The notes under the pieces: model-generated
Told to the model about the DNA's origin: nothing
Databases searched by the model: none
The model's input: the letters and a program-made list of their open reading frames with translations, nothing else
Made by a program: the position numbers and the translations under genes
Shown here: piece by piece, positions 1 to 8,786 of the stretch
Layout of the letters: every line of letters begins with the position of its first letter
Position numbering within the stretch: position 1 is the stretch's first letter
NCBI RefSeq assembly: GCF_002234595.1
Contig: NZ_NMUL01000012.1
Coordinates: forward strand, 186,001-250,000
DNA from: Amycolatopsis vastitatis
GTDB lineage: Bacteria > Actinomycetota > Actinomycetes > Mycobacteriales > Pseudonocardiaceae
Direction: 5' to 3'
Length of the DNA: 64,000 nt

Positions 1-1055
1 TCGGCAAGGTGCACCCGCAGAGCTTCTTCGGCGTCCCCCGCGTGTGGGAGAAGATGGTCGCCGCGCTGAAGAACATGCTCGGCAGCGTGCCGGAGGACCG
101 GCGCACCGCGCTGCTGCAGGCGAACGATCTGCTGCAGCAGGGGTACAAGCTGCGCAGCGCCGGTCAGCCGGTGCCCGCCGAGCTCGCGGAAAAGATCAGG
201 CAGACCGACGAAGCCGCGCTGGCGCCGGTGCGCGCGCTGCTCGGGCTCGACAAGATCCTGGTCGCCTCCAGCGGCGCGGCCGCCCTCCCGGTCGAGATCA
301 TCTACTTCCTGGCCGGCCTCGGCGTCGAGATCTGCGAGGTCTGGGGCCTGTCCGAGACGACCGGCGCGGCGACGTCCAACTCCGCGGAGTCCTTCCGCGC
401 GGGCACCGTCGGCAAGGCGATCGAAGGCGTCGAGGTGAAGGTCGCCGAGGACGGCGAGCTGCTGGTCCGCGGCCCGATCGTGTTCCTCGGCTACCTGCAG
501 GAGGACGGCACGATCGCCGACGCCACCGACGCCGACGGCTGGTACGCGACCGGCGACATCGGCACGATCGACGAAGACGGCTTCGTGACGATCACCGACC
601 GCAAGAAGGAACTGATCATCACCTCGAGCGGCAAGAACATCGCGCCGACGAGGGTAGAGGGCCTGCTCAAGGAGCACCCGCTGATCGGCCAGGCGGTCGC
701 GATCGGCGACGACCGGCCGTACGTGACGGCGCTGATCGTGCTCGACGACGAGATCGCCCCCGGCTGGGCCGCGGCGAACGGCGTCGACGCCGCCCCCGAA
801 AACCTCACAGACCTGGCGAGCCACCCGGCGGTGCGGGCCGAGCTGGAACGCGCGGTCGAGTCGGCCAACAGCAGGCTCGCGCGGATCGAGCAGATCAAGC
901 GCTACCACGTGCTGCCGAAGTCGTGGACTCCCGAGTCCGGCGAGCTGACCCCCACGCTCAAGCTGAAGCGCCGGGTCATCAACGACCGCTACTCGGCCGA
1001 CATCGAAGCGCTCTACGCGGCCGTCCGCGACCCCGAACCGGCCGCCGGTTCCTGA
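1..1055 (+). CDS. fadD: Long-chain acyl-CoA synthetase (FadD), 5'-truncated
   Basis: Partial gene: the open frame runs in from the left edge (Gly-Lys precede the first possible GTG at 9) so the true start lies outside. About 350 C-terminal residues are visible. They carry adenylate-forming enzyme signatures: the VWGLSETTGA stretch near visible residue 113, a WYATGDIG motif that holds the AMP-ribose aspartate, the DRKKELIITSSGKN hinge, and a near-terminal LTPTLKLKRR with the expected catalytic lysine region. The family activates fatty acids with ATP and CoA; this branch resembles FadD15-type ligases that end soon after the LKLKRR motif. Convergent with the SDR gene, separated by a large hairpin. 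Chain-length specificity cannot be read. Confidence 0.9.
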   Translation, partial: GKVHPQSFFGVPRVWEKMVAALKNMLGSVPEDRRTALLQANDLLQQGYKLRSAGQPVPAELAEKIRQTDEAALAPVRALLGLDKILVASSGAAALPVEIIYFLAGLGVEICEVWGLSETTGAATSNSAESFRAGTVGKAIEGVEVKVAEDGELLVRGPIVFLGYLQEDGTIADATDADGWYATGDIGTIDEDGFVTITDRKKELIITSSGKNIAPTRVEGLLKEHPLIGQAVAIGDDRPYVTALIVLDDEIAPGWAAANGVDAAPENLTDLASHPAVRAELERAVESANSRLARIEQIKRYHVLPKSWTPESGELTPTLKLKRRVINDRYSADIEALYAAVRDPEPAAGS

Positions 1056-1063
1056 GGTGCCAG

Positions 1064-1148
1064 AACGCCCCAATGTGGCGTTGGTTGCGTCCAGCGCACC
1101 GAACGCCACATTGGGTGCGCTGGACGCACCGAACGCCACATTGGGGCG
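1064..1148. terminator. Two-tier long hairpin between convergent genes
   Basis: Outer arms 1066-1082 and 1132-1148 are perfect 17-bp inverted repeats (core GCCCCAATGTGGCG). Inside them 1087-1100 and 1114-1127 form a second perfect 14-bp stem (GCGTCCAGCGCACC) around a 13-nt loop. The GCCACATTGGG core occurs three times. It sits between the stops of two convergent genes, so a bidirectional terminator or REP-like palindrome is the natural reading. No T-tract follows, as is common in high-GC actinobacteria. Confidence 0.7.
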
Positions 1149-1154
1149 CTTGGG

Positions 1155-2054
1155 TCAGGCGGTGCGGGGCGAGGTGGTCTCCGTCCACTTGCGCAGCCGC
1201 GGCGGGACGCGCTTCTCCAGGCCGTAGTTCTCCAGGTGGGCGGAGAAGACCTCGTCGAACGCCTTCTGCACGGTCTCGGTGTCCCACACCGGGCGCTCGA
1301 GGATCGGCTGCTTGAGGAACGGCTGGCCCATGATGTGCAGCTGCGGGCCGTTGCACCGGATCATCTGGCCGGTGATGCCGTCCGAGCCGTCGCCGAGCAG
1401 GAACAGCACGACCGGCGCGATCCGCGACGGCGTGCGGTCCGGCGGGCAGGCCCGCAGGGACCGCTCGGACTTCCACACCATCCGGGTGTGGGCGAGCGGG
1501 CAGACCGCGTTGACGCGGATCCCGGCGTCCTCGAGGTCGAGCGCCCAGGAGTAGGTCAGGGACGCGACCGCGCCCTTGCTGGCCGCGTACACGCCGAGCT
1601 TGCGCTGCCCGAGCGAGGCGCCCGAGGAGATGTTGACGATCGAGCCCCCGGTGCCCGCGTCGACCATCGCCTTGATCGCGGCCAGCCCGGTGTTCACCAC
1701 GCCGAGGACGTTGACTCCGATGAGCTCCCGCGCCTGCTCGAAGTCGTCCTCCCACGGCAGTGCTTCGTAGTTCAGCCCGGCGTTGTTGACCAGCCCGTCG
1801 ATCCCGCCGAACTCCTTGACGCACAGGTCGACGATCTCCTGCGCTTCGCCCGCCTCCGCCACGCTGTGCCCGCTGGCGACGGCGCGGCCGCCGTGCGCCC
1901 GGATGTTCTCCGCCGTCCGCTCGGCCAGCTCCACATCGATGTCGTTGACGACCACCGCCCCGCCCGCCCGTGCGACGTGCACCGCGAACGCCTCGCCCAG
2001 CCCCCGGCCGGCACCGGTCACCACGACCGCCTTGCCCTGCATCAACCCGTCCAT
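1155..2054 (-). CDS. SDR family NAD(P)-dependent oxidoreductase
   Basis: A 299-residue short-chain dehydrogenase. The Rossmann motif TGAGRGLG is at residues 13-20, NNAG at 90-93, and the catalytic Ser (143/144), Tyr156 and Lys160 lie in NISSGAS...YAASK. The start at 2054 (MDGLMQGK) is chosen because GGAGAAG lies just upstream; the open frame extends 29 codons further but without fold sequence. The C-terminal ~70 residues extend past the core fold (WDTETVQKAFDEVF), as in SDRs annotated as 3-oxoacyl-ACP or hydroxysteroid dehydrogenases next to fatty-acid genes. Substrate unknown; proximity to fadD suggests lipid or steroid metabolism but the two genes are convergent. Confidence 0.85.
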   Translation of the reverse strand: MDGLMQGKAVVVTGAGRGLGEAFAVHVARAGGAVVVNDIDVELAERTAENIRAHGGRAVASGHSVAEAGEAQEIVDLCVKEFGGIDGLVNNAGLNYEALPWEDDFEQARELIGVNVLGVVNTGLAAIKAMVDAGTGGSIVNISSGASLGQRKLGVYAASKGAVASLTYSWALDLEDAGIRVNAVCPLAHTRMVWKSERSLRACPPDRTPSRIAPVVLFLLGDGSDGITGQMIRCNGPQLHIMGQPFLKQPILERPVWDTETVQKAFDEVFSAHLENYGLEKRVPPRLRKWTETTSPRTA

Positions 2055-2438
2055 CGTCTTCTCCCCGATCTGCGGCGCCGGCGGCGCGCGGTCCGTCCAC
2101 CCCGGCCGGCTCTGGGTCCAGTCTTGGCCCATTCGGTCCAACGGGGCATCGCCACGACGACGAGCGGCCGCCGCCTTGCGCCGAGCGAGTCCGGTTCGAT
2201 CAGTCCGCAGGTACCCGCGCGCCGGTCACGGCCACCACGCGCCCCTCGTCGGGGGTGTGACCCGATCGGTTCCCCGTGGGAGTGAGTGGCGCGCGTTCCG
2301 GGGACATCGGGGCGTAGCCGGCGCCATACTGTTAGTGCTTCCGGGAGGTCGGCGGTGACTCCCCCGGATGGGATCGTCACTGGCCAGGCACAATGCGGAC
2401 GATTCATATTCACTCGATCGGGGGACGGTGGTGACGAG
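2055..2438. other. Intergenic gap without a supported gene
   Basis: Divergent space between the SDR gene and the MFS gene. Open frames here are poor in coding signal. It should hold the promoters of both genes. One imperfect hairpin is visible near 2340-2370, where CCGGGAG pairs with CTCCCCCGG, about 70 bases before the MFS start; it could be a leader element but I cannot assign it. Confidence 0.4.
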
Positions 2439-3650
2439 GTGACGACGCGCGCGACACCACGGCTCCGAGCCGTCCTGGCCAACCACGAGTTCCGCGCGCT
2501 GTGGTTCGCCGAGACGCAGTCGATGCTGGGCGACCAGCTGACCATCGTCGCGCTGGCCATCCTGATCTTCGACCGGACCGGGTCGCCGCTGCTCTCGGCC
2601 GTCGTCTACTCCCTGACGTTCCTGCCCGCCCTCGCCGGCGGGCTCGGGCTGTCCCAGCTCGCCGACCGGTTCCCGCGGCGGGCGGTCCTGGTGACCGGCT
2701 CGTTCGCGCAGGCCGTGCTGATCGGGCTGATGGCCCTGCCCGGGATGCCGATGGGCTGGCTCTTCGCGCTGTTCGTGCTGGCCCGGCTGGCGAACGCGCC
2801 GGGCAACGCGGCGCAGAACGCGCTCGGCCGCGAGATCTTCGCCGACGACGACGTCTACCTGCAGAGCCAGGACCTGCGCGGGATCACGAACAACACCGCG
2901 ATGCTGGCCGGCCTCGCCGCGGGCGGCCTGCTGGTGACCGGCATCGGCACGTCGTGGGCGCTGGCGATCGACGCGCTGACGTTCCTGGTGTCCGCCGTCG
3001 CCGTGCGGCTGATGGTGCGGCGGCGCCCGCCGGCCGGGGACGGCGGCGCCCCGTGGTTCGGCGCCGTCCGGCAGGTTTTCGGCGACGAACGGCTGCGGGT
3101 GCTGCTCTACCTGTCCTGGCTCGTCGGCCTGGCGGTGATCCCGGAGGGGCTCGCCGCGCCGCTCGCCGCCCAGCTGGGCGCGGGCGACCAGGCGGTGGGC
3201 TGGCTGCTGGCCGCGGACCCGCTGGGGTTCGTGCTCGGCACGTTCCTGCTGTCGCGGTACGTCTCGACGGAGCACCGCCGCAAGCTGCTGGGGGTGCTGG
3301 CCGCGCTGCCGCTGGCCGCGCTGGCGGCGTTCGCGCTGCGGCCGAACCTGTGGCTCGCGCTGATCCTGCTCGCGCTGGCCGGCGCGACGGGCGCGTACGT
3401 CATCACGGTGTCGGCCACGTTCATCACGTGGGTGCCGAACGACATCCGGGGCAGCGCCGGCGGGCTGTACCGGACCGGGCTGCGGGTCGCCCAGGGTGTG
3501 GGCGTGGGCATCGGGGGGCTGGTGGCCCAGGGAATCGGTTCCGCGGGCACTACGGTCGCGCTCGCCGGGGCTGTGGGCCTGCTGCTGGCCGTCCCGGTGG
3601 GGTTCGCCTGGCGCCGGGTCGGCGCGGAACCGGGACCACGGCCGTCATGA
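2439..3650 (+). CDS. MFS transporter (MFS_3/EntS-like)
   Basis: A 403-residue membrane protein with about twelve hydrophobic segments. It opens with RAVLANHEFRALWFAETQSMLGDQLTIVALAILIFDRTGS, the usual N-terminus of drug/siderophore exporters of the EntS-like MFS_3 group, and has the loop QLADRFPRRAV between helices 2 and 3, the MFS signature. The GTG at 2439 is chosen because homologous proteins begin just before this segment; the frame is open back to 2286. No tight operon partner, so the exported substrate cannot be inferred. Confidence 0.85.
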   Translation: MTTRATPRLRAVLANHEFRALWFAETQSMLGDQLTIVALAILIFDRTGSPLLSAVVYSLTFLPALAGGLGLSQLADRFPRRAVLVTGSFAQAVLIGLMALPGMPMGWLFALFVLARLANAPGNAAQNALGREIFADDDVYLQSQDLRGITNNTAMLAGLAAGGLLVTGIGTSWALAIDALTFLVSAVAVRLMVRRRPPAGDGGAPWFGAVRQVFGDERLRVLLYLSWLVGLAVIPEGLAAPLAAQLGAGDQAVGWLLAADPLGFVLGTFLLSRYVSTEHRRKLLGVLAALPLAALAAFALRPNLWLALILLALAGATGAYVITVSATFITWVPNDIRGSAGGLYRTGLRVAQGVGVGIGGLVAQGIGSAGTTVALAGAVGLLLAVPVGFAWRRVGAEPGPRPS

Positions 3651-3660
3651 GCCGCGGTTC

Positions 3661-3694
3661 AGAGGTCACGGTTGGCCATCGGAAGCCACCTCTC
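3661..3694. repeat. Copy 1 of ~33-bp element upstream of diguanylate cyclase
   Basis: Starts AGAGGTCACGGTTGG and ends GCCACCTCTC. Its ends are complementary (AGAGG with CCTCT, GGC with GCC), so the copy can fold as a hairpin. Shares CGGTTG and GCCACCTC with copies at 3731 and 3810. Confidence 0.6.
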
Positions 3695-3730
3695 CGCACA
3701 GTCAAGATCATGAATAGTATTCGGCCGGTC

Positions 3731-3763
3731 ACAGGTCGCGGTTGCGCACGGTTGCCACCTCTC
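3731..3763. repeat. Copy 2 of ~33-bp element
   Basis: Starts ACAGGTCGCGGTTGC and ends GTTGCCACCTCTC, 70 bases after copy 1. AGGT and ACCT at the ends can pair. Same conserved blocks as copies 1 and 3; the sequence between copies is unrelated. Confidence 0.6.
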
Positions 3764-3809
3764 GGGGTAATGGGGCACGACGTCGTAGACGGCAATTCGC
3801 CGGCGCATC

Positions 3810-3841
3810 AGAGATCGCGGTTGCTCAACGGTGCCACCTCC
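3810..3841. repeat. Copy 3 of ~33-bp element
   Basis: Starts AGAGATCGCGGTTGC and ends GGTGCCACCTCC, 79 bases after copy 2 and about 170 bases before the diguanylate cyclase start. The 3651-4010 gap holds no supported gene besides these three copies and the cyclase ribosome binding site. Confidence 0.6.
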
Positions 3842-4010
3842 GTGTGGGGAGCCTGAAGATGTTTCTGGTCCGCGTTCCCGGCAGTTCCACCGAGGACCCG
3901 TCAGTTCCGTTGCAGTGGGATGGTACCCGCCCACGGAATGCGTGAACACTCCGGCAGGTACCGATGAGATTACTCAGCACCCCCACGTACGCTGGAAAGG
4001 AGGTGACCAA

Positions 4011-5432
4011 TTGCATCCCGGACCAGACGACGCCGTGAGCGGCGGCGGCGCGGCGGCGGGCCGAGGCGGGCCGCGGCCGCCGGTGCCGCGCGAAGGGCCA
4101 GCCCAGGCGACCACGCCCAGTGGTCCACCCGGGACGGTCTGGCGCGGGCACCCCTTCTCGCCGCGGAACTGGGCGCTCTGGCGCCGTCGTCCCCGGGTCG
4201 TATTGTTCATGCTCGGCAGTGAAGCGCTCGCCGCCGCCGTGCTCGCCATTTCCCTCGCCCATTCACAGGCGCTCGTCCCCCGCGACTGGGTCAACTTCGG
4301 AATCCTCGCCGTCGGCGCCACCGTCCACATTCAACTGACCCAGCGCCAGGAAGAACGGCGCCGAAACCGCAAAAAGACGGTCCTCATCGACCTCACCGCC
4401 GTGTGGACTTTCTCGGCCGCGATGATCCTGCCCGTCCCGCTGATCCTGTTCGTCATCTTCGTCGTCCGGCTCCAGCATTGGTTCATCGCCCGCCGACCGG
4501 CGCACAACTTCATTTTCTCGTCGATCACGCACGGCCTCGCGGGCGTGCTCGCCCACCTGACCTACACCTCGCTCGGGCCCCATTTCTCCGGCTCCGGCTG
4601 GAGCGACTTCCTCTACGAGTTCGGCACCATCGCCCTCACCGGCGCGATCTACGAGGCGATCCAGATCGTTTACGTCGGCGGGGCACTGGCGCTCGGCATG
4701 TCCTCCGAGCCGACCGTGCGTAACGTCCTGGGCAGCCCGGCCGACAACATGCTGGAAGCGATCACCATCGGCCTCGGCGCGGTGACCGCGATTCTGCTTG
4801 CCACCGTGCCGCCGATGGTGGCGGTGATGGCCGTGGTCACCGTGGTCTTCAATCGGCTCGCGGAACTCGACCAGCTCCAGAACGACGTCCGGACGGATCC
4901 GAAAACGGGCATTCTCAACATGCGTGGCTGGTCGGAGTCGGCGGAGCGGGCACTGGAACGGACCGCTCGATCGGGTGATCAGCTGGCGCTCCTGATGGTC
5001 GACCTCGACCACTTCAAGTGGATTAACGACACTTTTGGGCATCCGGCCGGCGACGACGTGCTGCGGACCGTTGCGCAAACCCTCGACGAAGTGACCAGAC
5101 CGAGCGACTTGGTCGGCCGTTTCGGCGGCGAGGAATTCCTCATTCTGCTGCCGGACATCGACGAAGAGGCGACCTGGGAAGCCGCCGAACGGATACGGAT
5201 CGCGATTGCCAAGCTGCACATCGTGACCACGGACAAGCGCGGCGACCCGGCGACCATCGCGGACCGGACGACGTCGATCGGCGTGGCCCGCCACCCGCGG
5301 CACGGCGACACCCTCGAACGCCTGCTCCACTCCGCCGACGCCGCCGTCTACCTGGCGAAGGAGAACGGCCGCGACCAGGTCTGCTTCGCCCCGGACACGC
5401 CGGGCGGGCTCACACCCCCAGCCGCACCGTGA
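4011..5432 (+). CDS. Membrane-anchored diguanylate cyclase (GGDEF domain)
   Basis: 473 residues: a Pro/Gly-rich cytoplasmic N-terminus (1-45), a membrane region with about seven hydrophobic segments (about 62-282), then a GGDEF domain (about 290-458). The active-site motif is GGEEF at 372-376, and an RxxD inhibitory site (RPSD, 363-366) sits exactly five residues before it, so product feedback by c-di-GMP is likely. The family makes c-di-GMP from two GTP. TTG at 4011 is chosen because AAAGGAGGTGA ends five bases upstream, a near-perfect ribosome binding site. No EAL domain. The membrane part resembles the sensor modules common in actinobacterial GGDEF proteins; its signal is unknown. c-di-GMP controls development in streptomycetes. 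Confidence 0.92.
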   Translation: MHPGPDDAVSGGGAAAGRGGPRPPVPREGPAQATTPSGPPGTVWRGHPFSPRNWALWRRRPRVVLFMLGSEALAAAVLAISLAHSQALVPRDWVNFGILAVGATVHIQLTQRQEERRRNRKKTVLIDLTAVWTFSAAMILPVPLILFVIFVVRLQHWFIARRPAHNFIFSSITHGLAGVLAHLTYTSLGPHFSGSGWSDFLYEFGTIALTGAIYEAIQIVYVGGALALGMSSEPTVRNVLGSPADNMLEAITIGLGAVTAILLATVPPMVAVMAVVTVVFNRLAELDQLQNDVRTDPKTGILNMRGWSESAERALERTARSGDQLALLMVDLDHFKWINDTFGHPAGDDVLRTVAQTLDEVTRPSDLVGRFGGEEFLILLPDIDEEATWEAAERIRIAIAKLHIVTTDKRGDPATIADRTTSIGVARHPRHGDTLERLLHSADAAVYLAKENGRDQVCFAPDTPGGLTPPAAP

Positions 5433-6321
5433 GCTCGAGCTTGACGAGCACGTCGGCGGACGACCCGGCCGGCATCCCGGCCGGCGCGGCGTCGAGCCGC
5501 AGCCGCTCGCCGCGGTAGCCGGCGGACTCCAGCCGCAGCACGCGCGCGCCGGGCGCCGGGCGCGGGTGGCACCAGTGCCGCGCGGTCGGCGTCCCGGCCG
5601 GGTCCTTGGCCAGGACGAGGTACTCGTGCCCGAGGTCGTCGGTCACCCGGCCGAGCCCCTTCCACCACAGCGCCCGCAGGGTGAGTCCCTCCTCGTCGCG
5701 CACCAGCTCGACCGGCGCGGCCGACTCGACGTCGACGCGGAACCCGTGGTCGCCGATGCGCAGCGAGCGGACGTCGAGGAACGCGCTGCCGGTCCGCACG
5801 AGGTCGCCGTCCGGGACGCGGCCGCCCCGGTCCGGCGGTGGCAGCAGGGCCGCGACCGCGAGCTCCGCGGCGAGCCGCCCGTCGCCGGCCGCCGGGACCA
5901 CCGGGACGCCCCGCAGCTCCCCGGCGAGGATCCGGTGGCCGCCGGCTTCCGCCCAGCCCAGTGCCGCCATCCGCAGTCCCGGCTCGGCGCGCAGCCGGTC
6001 GAGCAACGGCCCGGCGCGGCGGGTTCTGCTGTACCGGGCGGCCCGGACCAGCCGGGCGGCCGCCGGGCCGGCCGGCCGTCCGGCGCCGAAGAAGCCGGTC
6101 ACCGCCCGGTCCATGGCCCGCAGCTGGCCGGCCAGCACCGCGCGGGCGACCGGCACGGGATGGGTGCGTGCCAGCTCCGACGGGGCGTGGTCGCGCAAGG
6201 CTTGGGCGAGCACGCGCAGTTCGGGAGTCCGCGGTTCGCGGAGGGAGGCACCGGGCGCCAGCCGGCGCAACGCGCGCACGGTGTTCTCCACGGGCACGCC
6301 GTCGAGGTCGGTCGAGGCCAC
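5410..6321 (-). CDS. Hypothetical protein
   Basis: 303 residues, not recognised. GTG at 6321 is chosen because AGGAGG lies eight bases upstream and the protein then begins VASTDLDGVPVENTVRALRRL. The first half is Ala/Arg-rich and helical in look (LAQALRDHAPSELARTHPVPVARAVLAGQLRAMDRAV); the second half alternates charged and hydrophobic residues like beta strands (DVRSLRIGDHGFRVDVES) and ends in a repeated-strand stretch KLELTVRLGV. No signal peptide or membrane span. It overlaps the diguanylate cyclase stop by 23 bases, convergently. The coding signal is strong. Confidence 0.75.
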   Translation of the reverse strand: MASTDLDGVPVENTVRALRRLAPGASLREPRTPELRVLAQALRDHAPSELARTHPVPVARAVLAGQLRAMDRAVTGFFGAGRPAGPAAARLVRAARYSRTRRAGPLLDRLRAEPGLRMAALGWAEAGGHRILAGELRGVPVVPAAGDGRLAAELAVAALLPPPDRGGRVPDGDLVRTGSAFLDVRSLRIGDHGFRVDVESAAPVELVRDEEGLTLRALWWKGLGRVTDDLGHEYLVLAKDPAGTPTARHWCHPRPAPGARVLRLESAGYRGERLRLDAAPAGMPAGSSADVLVKLELTVRLGV

Positions 6322-6488
6322 AGCACGCCCTCCTGGTCGCCGTGCCCCCCGTCCCGAGTCTCGGGGGCGCGTCCCGGCGGCGGAAGGGAAGAACGGGCAG
6401 CCGTGCGGGCAGCATAGAAGAAAGCCACACCGGATCCCGGGGGTTGTCCCCATCCCGGCGCGGTGGCGGGGCTGGCACCCTGGAAGGC

Positions 6489-8642
6489 ATGCCGGCCCCG
6501 TCCGAACCGCCCCGCCTCCGCCGACCGTGGTCGACGTCCGGCTGGCTGCTGCTCGTCCTGCTGGTGGTGTTCGCGTTCGGGCTGATCGCCTCGCGCCCGC
6601 CGTCGCCGCCGGACCAGGGCCCGCCCACCGGGGACGTGCTGGCCGCGCAGAACGCCATCGAGGCGCTGGTCCACCCGGGCCCGCACCCCGACGCGCTCGC
6701 CCGGCTGCCGAAGGACTTCACCGCGCTCAGCGGCGTCACCCCGGGCGCGATGCCCGCCCGGGACGGCACGGTCCGCGCCGTCCACGTCGACGGCGGCTGC
6801 TCGACGCCGTGGGGCGACGACAACACGAAGTGGGACTACGCCGTGCCGTGCAAGGCCCACGACCTCGGCTACGACCTGCTGCGGTACGCCGACCGCAAGG
6901 GCCACCCGCTCGGCCCGGAGGTCCGGGAGGCCCTGGACGACCGGCTGTCCTACGACATGCACCACGCCTGCGACCTCAACCCGATGAACTCGGCGCTCAC
7001 CTGCCGGGTCGTCGCCTCCTTCTACTCGGCCGGGCTGGTGGTCAACTCCTGGCACCAGCGCTGGGGCCCGCCGGTCGGCGACCCGATCGGCCCGATGGTG
7101 GCCGGGGTCCTGGTGATCGGCTGCCTGCTGGTGTTCCGGCTGCGCGGCTGGCTGCGGGCCCGCCGCGCCCCCCTCGCGCCGGTGCCCGCGGCCACCCCGG
7201 CGTCGGTCGGCCGGTGGGCGCTGCTCGGGGCCGGCGGGGTCGTCCTCCTGCTGCTCGGGGAGTCCGTGACGGCCCTCGCGGACTGGGCGGGCGCGCCCGG
7301 ATCGGCGTTGTGGCCGCTGACCTGGCTCGCCCAGCTCGCCCCGGTGATCTTCTTCGCCGGCGGCCACCTCAACGCGGCGGGCTGGCGCGCCGAGCAGGAG
7401 GCGGGCGGCGGCTACCGCCACTACCTGGCCGAACGCTCGAGCCCGCTGCTGCGGCCGGCGCTGATCTTCGCGGTCGTGGCGCTGCTGACGCCGCTGGCGC
7501 TCGAACTGCTCGGCATCCCGGCGGGCACGACGGCGACCGTCATGCGGATCGCGCTGCACCCGCTCTGGCTGCTCGGGGTGTACCTGCTGACGATCGTCTG
7601 CGCGCCGCCGCTGCTGGCCCTGCACCGCCGGGCGCCGGTGGGCGCGGTCGCCGGGCTCGGCGTCCTGTTCGCCGCCGGGGAACTGGCCGCGAACTGGTCC
7701 GGCTCGCCGTTGCCGCGCTACGCGGCCACGTTCGCGCTCGCCCTCCTCGCCCAGCAGCTCGCCTTCGCGCACGCCGACGGCGTACGCCCGTCTCGACGGC
7801 TGCTCGCCGTGGCCGCCGGAGCCGGTGTCGCGGGCCTCGCCGGAGTGAGCGTCCTGCGGGGCGGGCCACCCCTCCTGCTCGGCAGCCCGGGCGCCCCGGC
7901 GGCGTTCTCCGCCCCGCCGTGGGGCGTGCTGCTGCTCGGCCTGATCCAGCTCGGGGTGCTCGGGCTCCTGGCCGGCCCGCTGACGCGGCTGGGCACGCGG
8001 CCCGCCGTCGCCGGCGCGTCCCGGTTCGTGCTGCGCGCGCCGATGAGCCTCTACCTGGCGTTCCTCGCCGCGATGCTGCTGCTGGTCGCCGTCGTGTACC
8101 TGCCCGGCCGGATCGCCGACGGGATCGGCTGGCTGCTCCGGCCGCGGACGCTGGTCGCCGTCGGGCTGCTCGCGGTGCCCGCGACCTGCGTGTTCTGGTG
8201 GTTCGAACGGCACACCCACGGACCACGGCAGCCGCGCGCGGCCGAGCACCCCGGCCGCCGGACGGCGGTGCTCACCCGGGCCGCGGCCGGGCTCGGCATC
8301 GGCTACGCGACGCTCGGCGTGTTCGGCTTCGCGCTGACCAGGTTCGGCGGGGTGGCCGCCGACGCCGACCTGCTGGGCCTGCGGCTCGACCCGATCCAGA
8401 GCCTGGTGCACCTGCTGCTCGGGGTCTTCCTGCTGCACACGATCCGGATCGGGGCGGGCGCGGCGACCGGCACCTGGCTGGCCACGGCGCTGGCCTGCGC
8501 ACCCTCACTGCTGTTCGCCGCCGACGGGAGCACGCCCGGCTTTCTCGGTGTCACGCTGCACGCCGTCACGGCCGGGTTCGCCCTGCTCGCCGCCGCCGGC
8601 ACCCTCCTGCCCGTCCGGCGACCGGCGAATGCGCCGTCCTGA
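6489..8642 (+). CDS. Secreted-type phospholipase A2 domain fused to polytopic membrane region
   Basis: 717 residues. A membrane segment (17-34) is followed by an extracellular module that matches prokaryotic phospholipase A2: CSTPWGDD at 104-111, CKAHDLGYDLLRY at 121-133 with the His124-Asp125 catalytic pair, and paired cysteines at 161 and 172 (HHACD, TCRV). After about residue 200 come roughly a dozen hydrophobic helices. Their middle part resembles acyltransferase-3 membrane enzymes (HPLWLLGVYLL), and the last ~130 residues (LDPIQSLVHLLLGVFLLHTIRIG) resemble DUF4383. So the protein may pair a lipid sn-2 hydrolase with an acyl transfer module at the outer membrane face; this is inference. 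Start ATG 6489 has GGAAGG just upstream. Confidence 0.8.
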   Translation: MPAPSEPPRLRRPWSTSGWLLLVLLVVFAFGLIASRPPSPPDQGPPTGDVLAAQNAIEALVHPGPHPDALARLPKDFTALSGVTPGAMPARDGTVRAVHVDGGCSTPWGDDNTKWDYAVPCKAHDLGYDLLRYADRKGHPLGPEVREALDDRLSYDMHHACDLNPMNSALTCRVVASFYSAGLVVNSWHQRWGPPVGDPIGPMVAGVLVIGCLLVFRLRGWLRARRAPLAPVPAATPASVGRWALLGAGGVVLLLLGESVTALADWAGAPGSALWPLTWLAQLAPVIFFAGGHLNAAGWRAEQEAGGGYRHYLAERSSPLLRPALIFAVVALLTPLALELLGIPAGTTATVMRIALHPLWLLGVYLLTIVCAPPLLALHRRAPVGAVAGLGVLFAAGELAANWSGSPLPRYAATFALALLAQQLAFAHADGVRPSRRLLAVAAGAGVAGLAGVSVLRGGPPLLLGSPGAPAAFSAPPWGVLLLGLIQLGVLGLLAGPLTRLGTRPAVAGASRFVLRAPMSLYLAFLAAMLLLVAVVYLPGRIADGIGWLLRPRTLVAVGLLAVPATCVFWWFERHTHGPRQPRAAEHPGRRTAVLTRAAAGLGIGYATLGVFGFALTRFGGVAADADLLGLRLDPIQSLVHLLLGVFLLHTIRIGAGAATGTWLATALACAPSLLFAADGSTPGFLGVTLHAVTAGFALLAAAGTLLPVRRPANAPS

Positions 8643-8786
8643 CCAGGCGAAACCGTCGAAGATGCGGGAAACTGGGTGGTGCATGACACATTCGTGGGGG
8701 GATGTGTAACGCTACGGCAACCAGGGGAAGGCACCATGCGTCCCATCCCCAGCACCACCTGATCGAACCAGTGAGGAGTCGCCCGC

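Noticed and set aside
3661..3842. CRISPR array (three ~33-bp repeats with 36- and 46-bp spacers)
   Set aside because: The copies differ by several bases each, the spacers vary in length and there is no leader or cas gene nearby.
3661..4010. Known c-di-GMP riboswitch before the cyclase
   Set aside because: The conserved blocks do not match the GEMM-I consensus as I remember it, and the element occurs in three copies.
5606..8686. 1026-residue open frame on the plus strand
   Set aside because: Arg/Pro/Ala-rich shadow in another frame of the PLA2 fusion gene and of the gene antisense to it.
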